From: a virus
DNA: 22,679 bases
Direction: 5' to 3' (one strand)
IMG/VR virus record: IMGVR_UViG_3300008448_000710
Coordinates: 1 to 22,679 of that record
Shown one piece after another: positions 22,438 through 22,679 of this stretch; the stretch's first letter is position 1, and each line of letters starts with the position of its first letter. A model generated the notes under the pieces. It saw only the letters and a program-made list of their open reading frames with translations, did no database searches and was not told the origin of the DNA. Position numbers and translations under genes: made by a program.

Positions 22438-22679
22438 ATGGGCGCAAGCAAAAGAATTAATACTGGTAATTATACTATAACAACATTTCCCAATGATGGT
22501 AATCCTTTGGGAAATGTTGATATTACTACCAACACATTGATGGTATATGGTAATCTCAGAGTTACCGGAACTACTACAAATGTTCAAGCATATGATACCA
22601 CGCTTTCCATTTTTAGGTTAAATGCAAATTTAACTGTAGCAAATGCTCCTGCACCAGGATTTAGTGGAATTGAAAATGT
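22438..22679 (+). CDS. Virion or fibre-like structural protein, N-terminal part (partial)
   Basis: Open to the window edge, about 80 codons visible. It begins MGASKRINTGNYTITTFPND and continues with VDITTNTLMVYGNLRVTGTT, then VQAYDTTLSIFRLNAN. The 'gNLrVtGttt' pattern is common in long beta-helical, fibre-like structural proteins of marine T4-like phages. Its own late box and position after a terminator support late virion expression. The rest of the gene lies outside the window, so length and fold cannot be judged. Confidence 0.6.
   Translation, partial: MGASKRINTGNYTITTFPNDGNPLGNVDITTNTLMVYGNLRVTGTTTNVQAYDTTLSIFRLNANLTVANAPAPGFSGIEN

Overview
This window is a piece of a T4-like contractile-tailed bacteriophage (myovirus) genome. 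It is AT-rich and closest in gene content to marine or freshwater T4-like phages rather than to T4 itself. I can recognise gp5 (partial), gp53, a tube cap/initiator protein, gp55, gp47, gp46, a gp26/gp51-like chaperone pair, a tape measure protein, gp20, gp21, gp22 and gp23. No photosynthesis genes, tRNA genes, integrase or CRISPR array are visible, so the host cannot be named from this window.

Layout: (1) Positions 1-4247, minus strand: a tightly packed baseplate operon reading tube cap/initiator, gp53 wedge, a very large hub-like protein (924 aa), gp5 (runs off the window edge), with a late-promoter-like TAAATA box in front. (2) 4359-11103, plus strand: a regulatory and recombination block. 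It holds the late sigma factor gp55, gp47 and gp46 (SbcD/SbcC-like nuclease), two paralogous P-loop-like proteins placed before and after gp47, a radical SAM/SPASM protein and a GIY-YIG nuclease. (3) 11104-11530: an intergenic stretch of about 430 bases dense in hairpins, possibly a structured RNA. (4) 11531-12597, minus strand: a gp26-like protein whose 3' end carries a canonical T TTT TTC slippery heptamer. It leads in the -1 frame directly into a 72-codon reading frame that has no ATG of its own. (5) 12656-20706, plus strand: tape measure, portal, a small head protein, an acidic prohead core protein, protease, scaffold and major capsid protein, closed by a strong terminator. (6) 20861-22679: an HNH homing endonuclease gene inserted after gp23, then a probable virion protein, a terminator, and the start of another virion/fibre-like gene.

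How it works together: gp55 would redirect host RNA polymerase to the TAAATA-type late boxes seen before the baseplate, tail and head genes. gp46/gp47 supply recombination-dependent replication ends. gp21/gp22/gp20/gp23 build and mature the prohead. The gp26/51-like chaperone and tape measure set up tail assembly on the baseplate encoded at the left.

The most notable observations are the probable programmed -1 ribosomal frameshift in the gp26-gp51-like pair (slippery site plus a 16-bp downstream stem), the unexplained pair of sulfotransferase-like P-loop proteins and the radical SAM enzyme in the recombination operon, and the structured intergenic region at 11104-11530.
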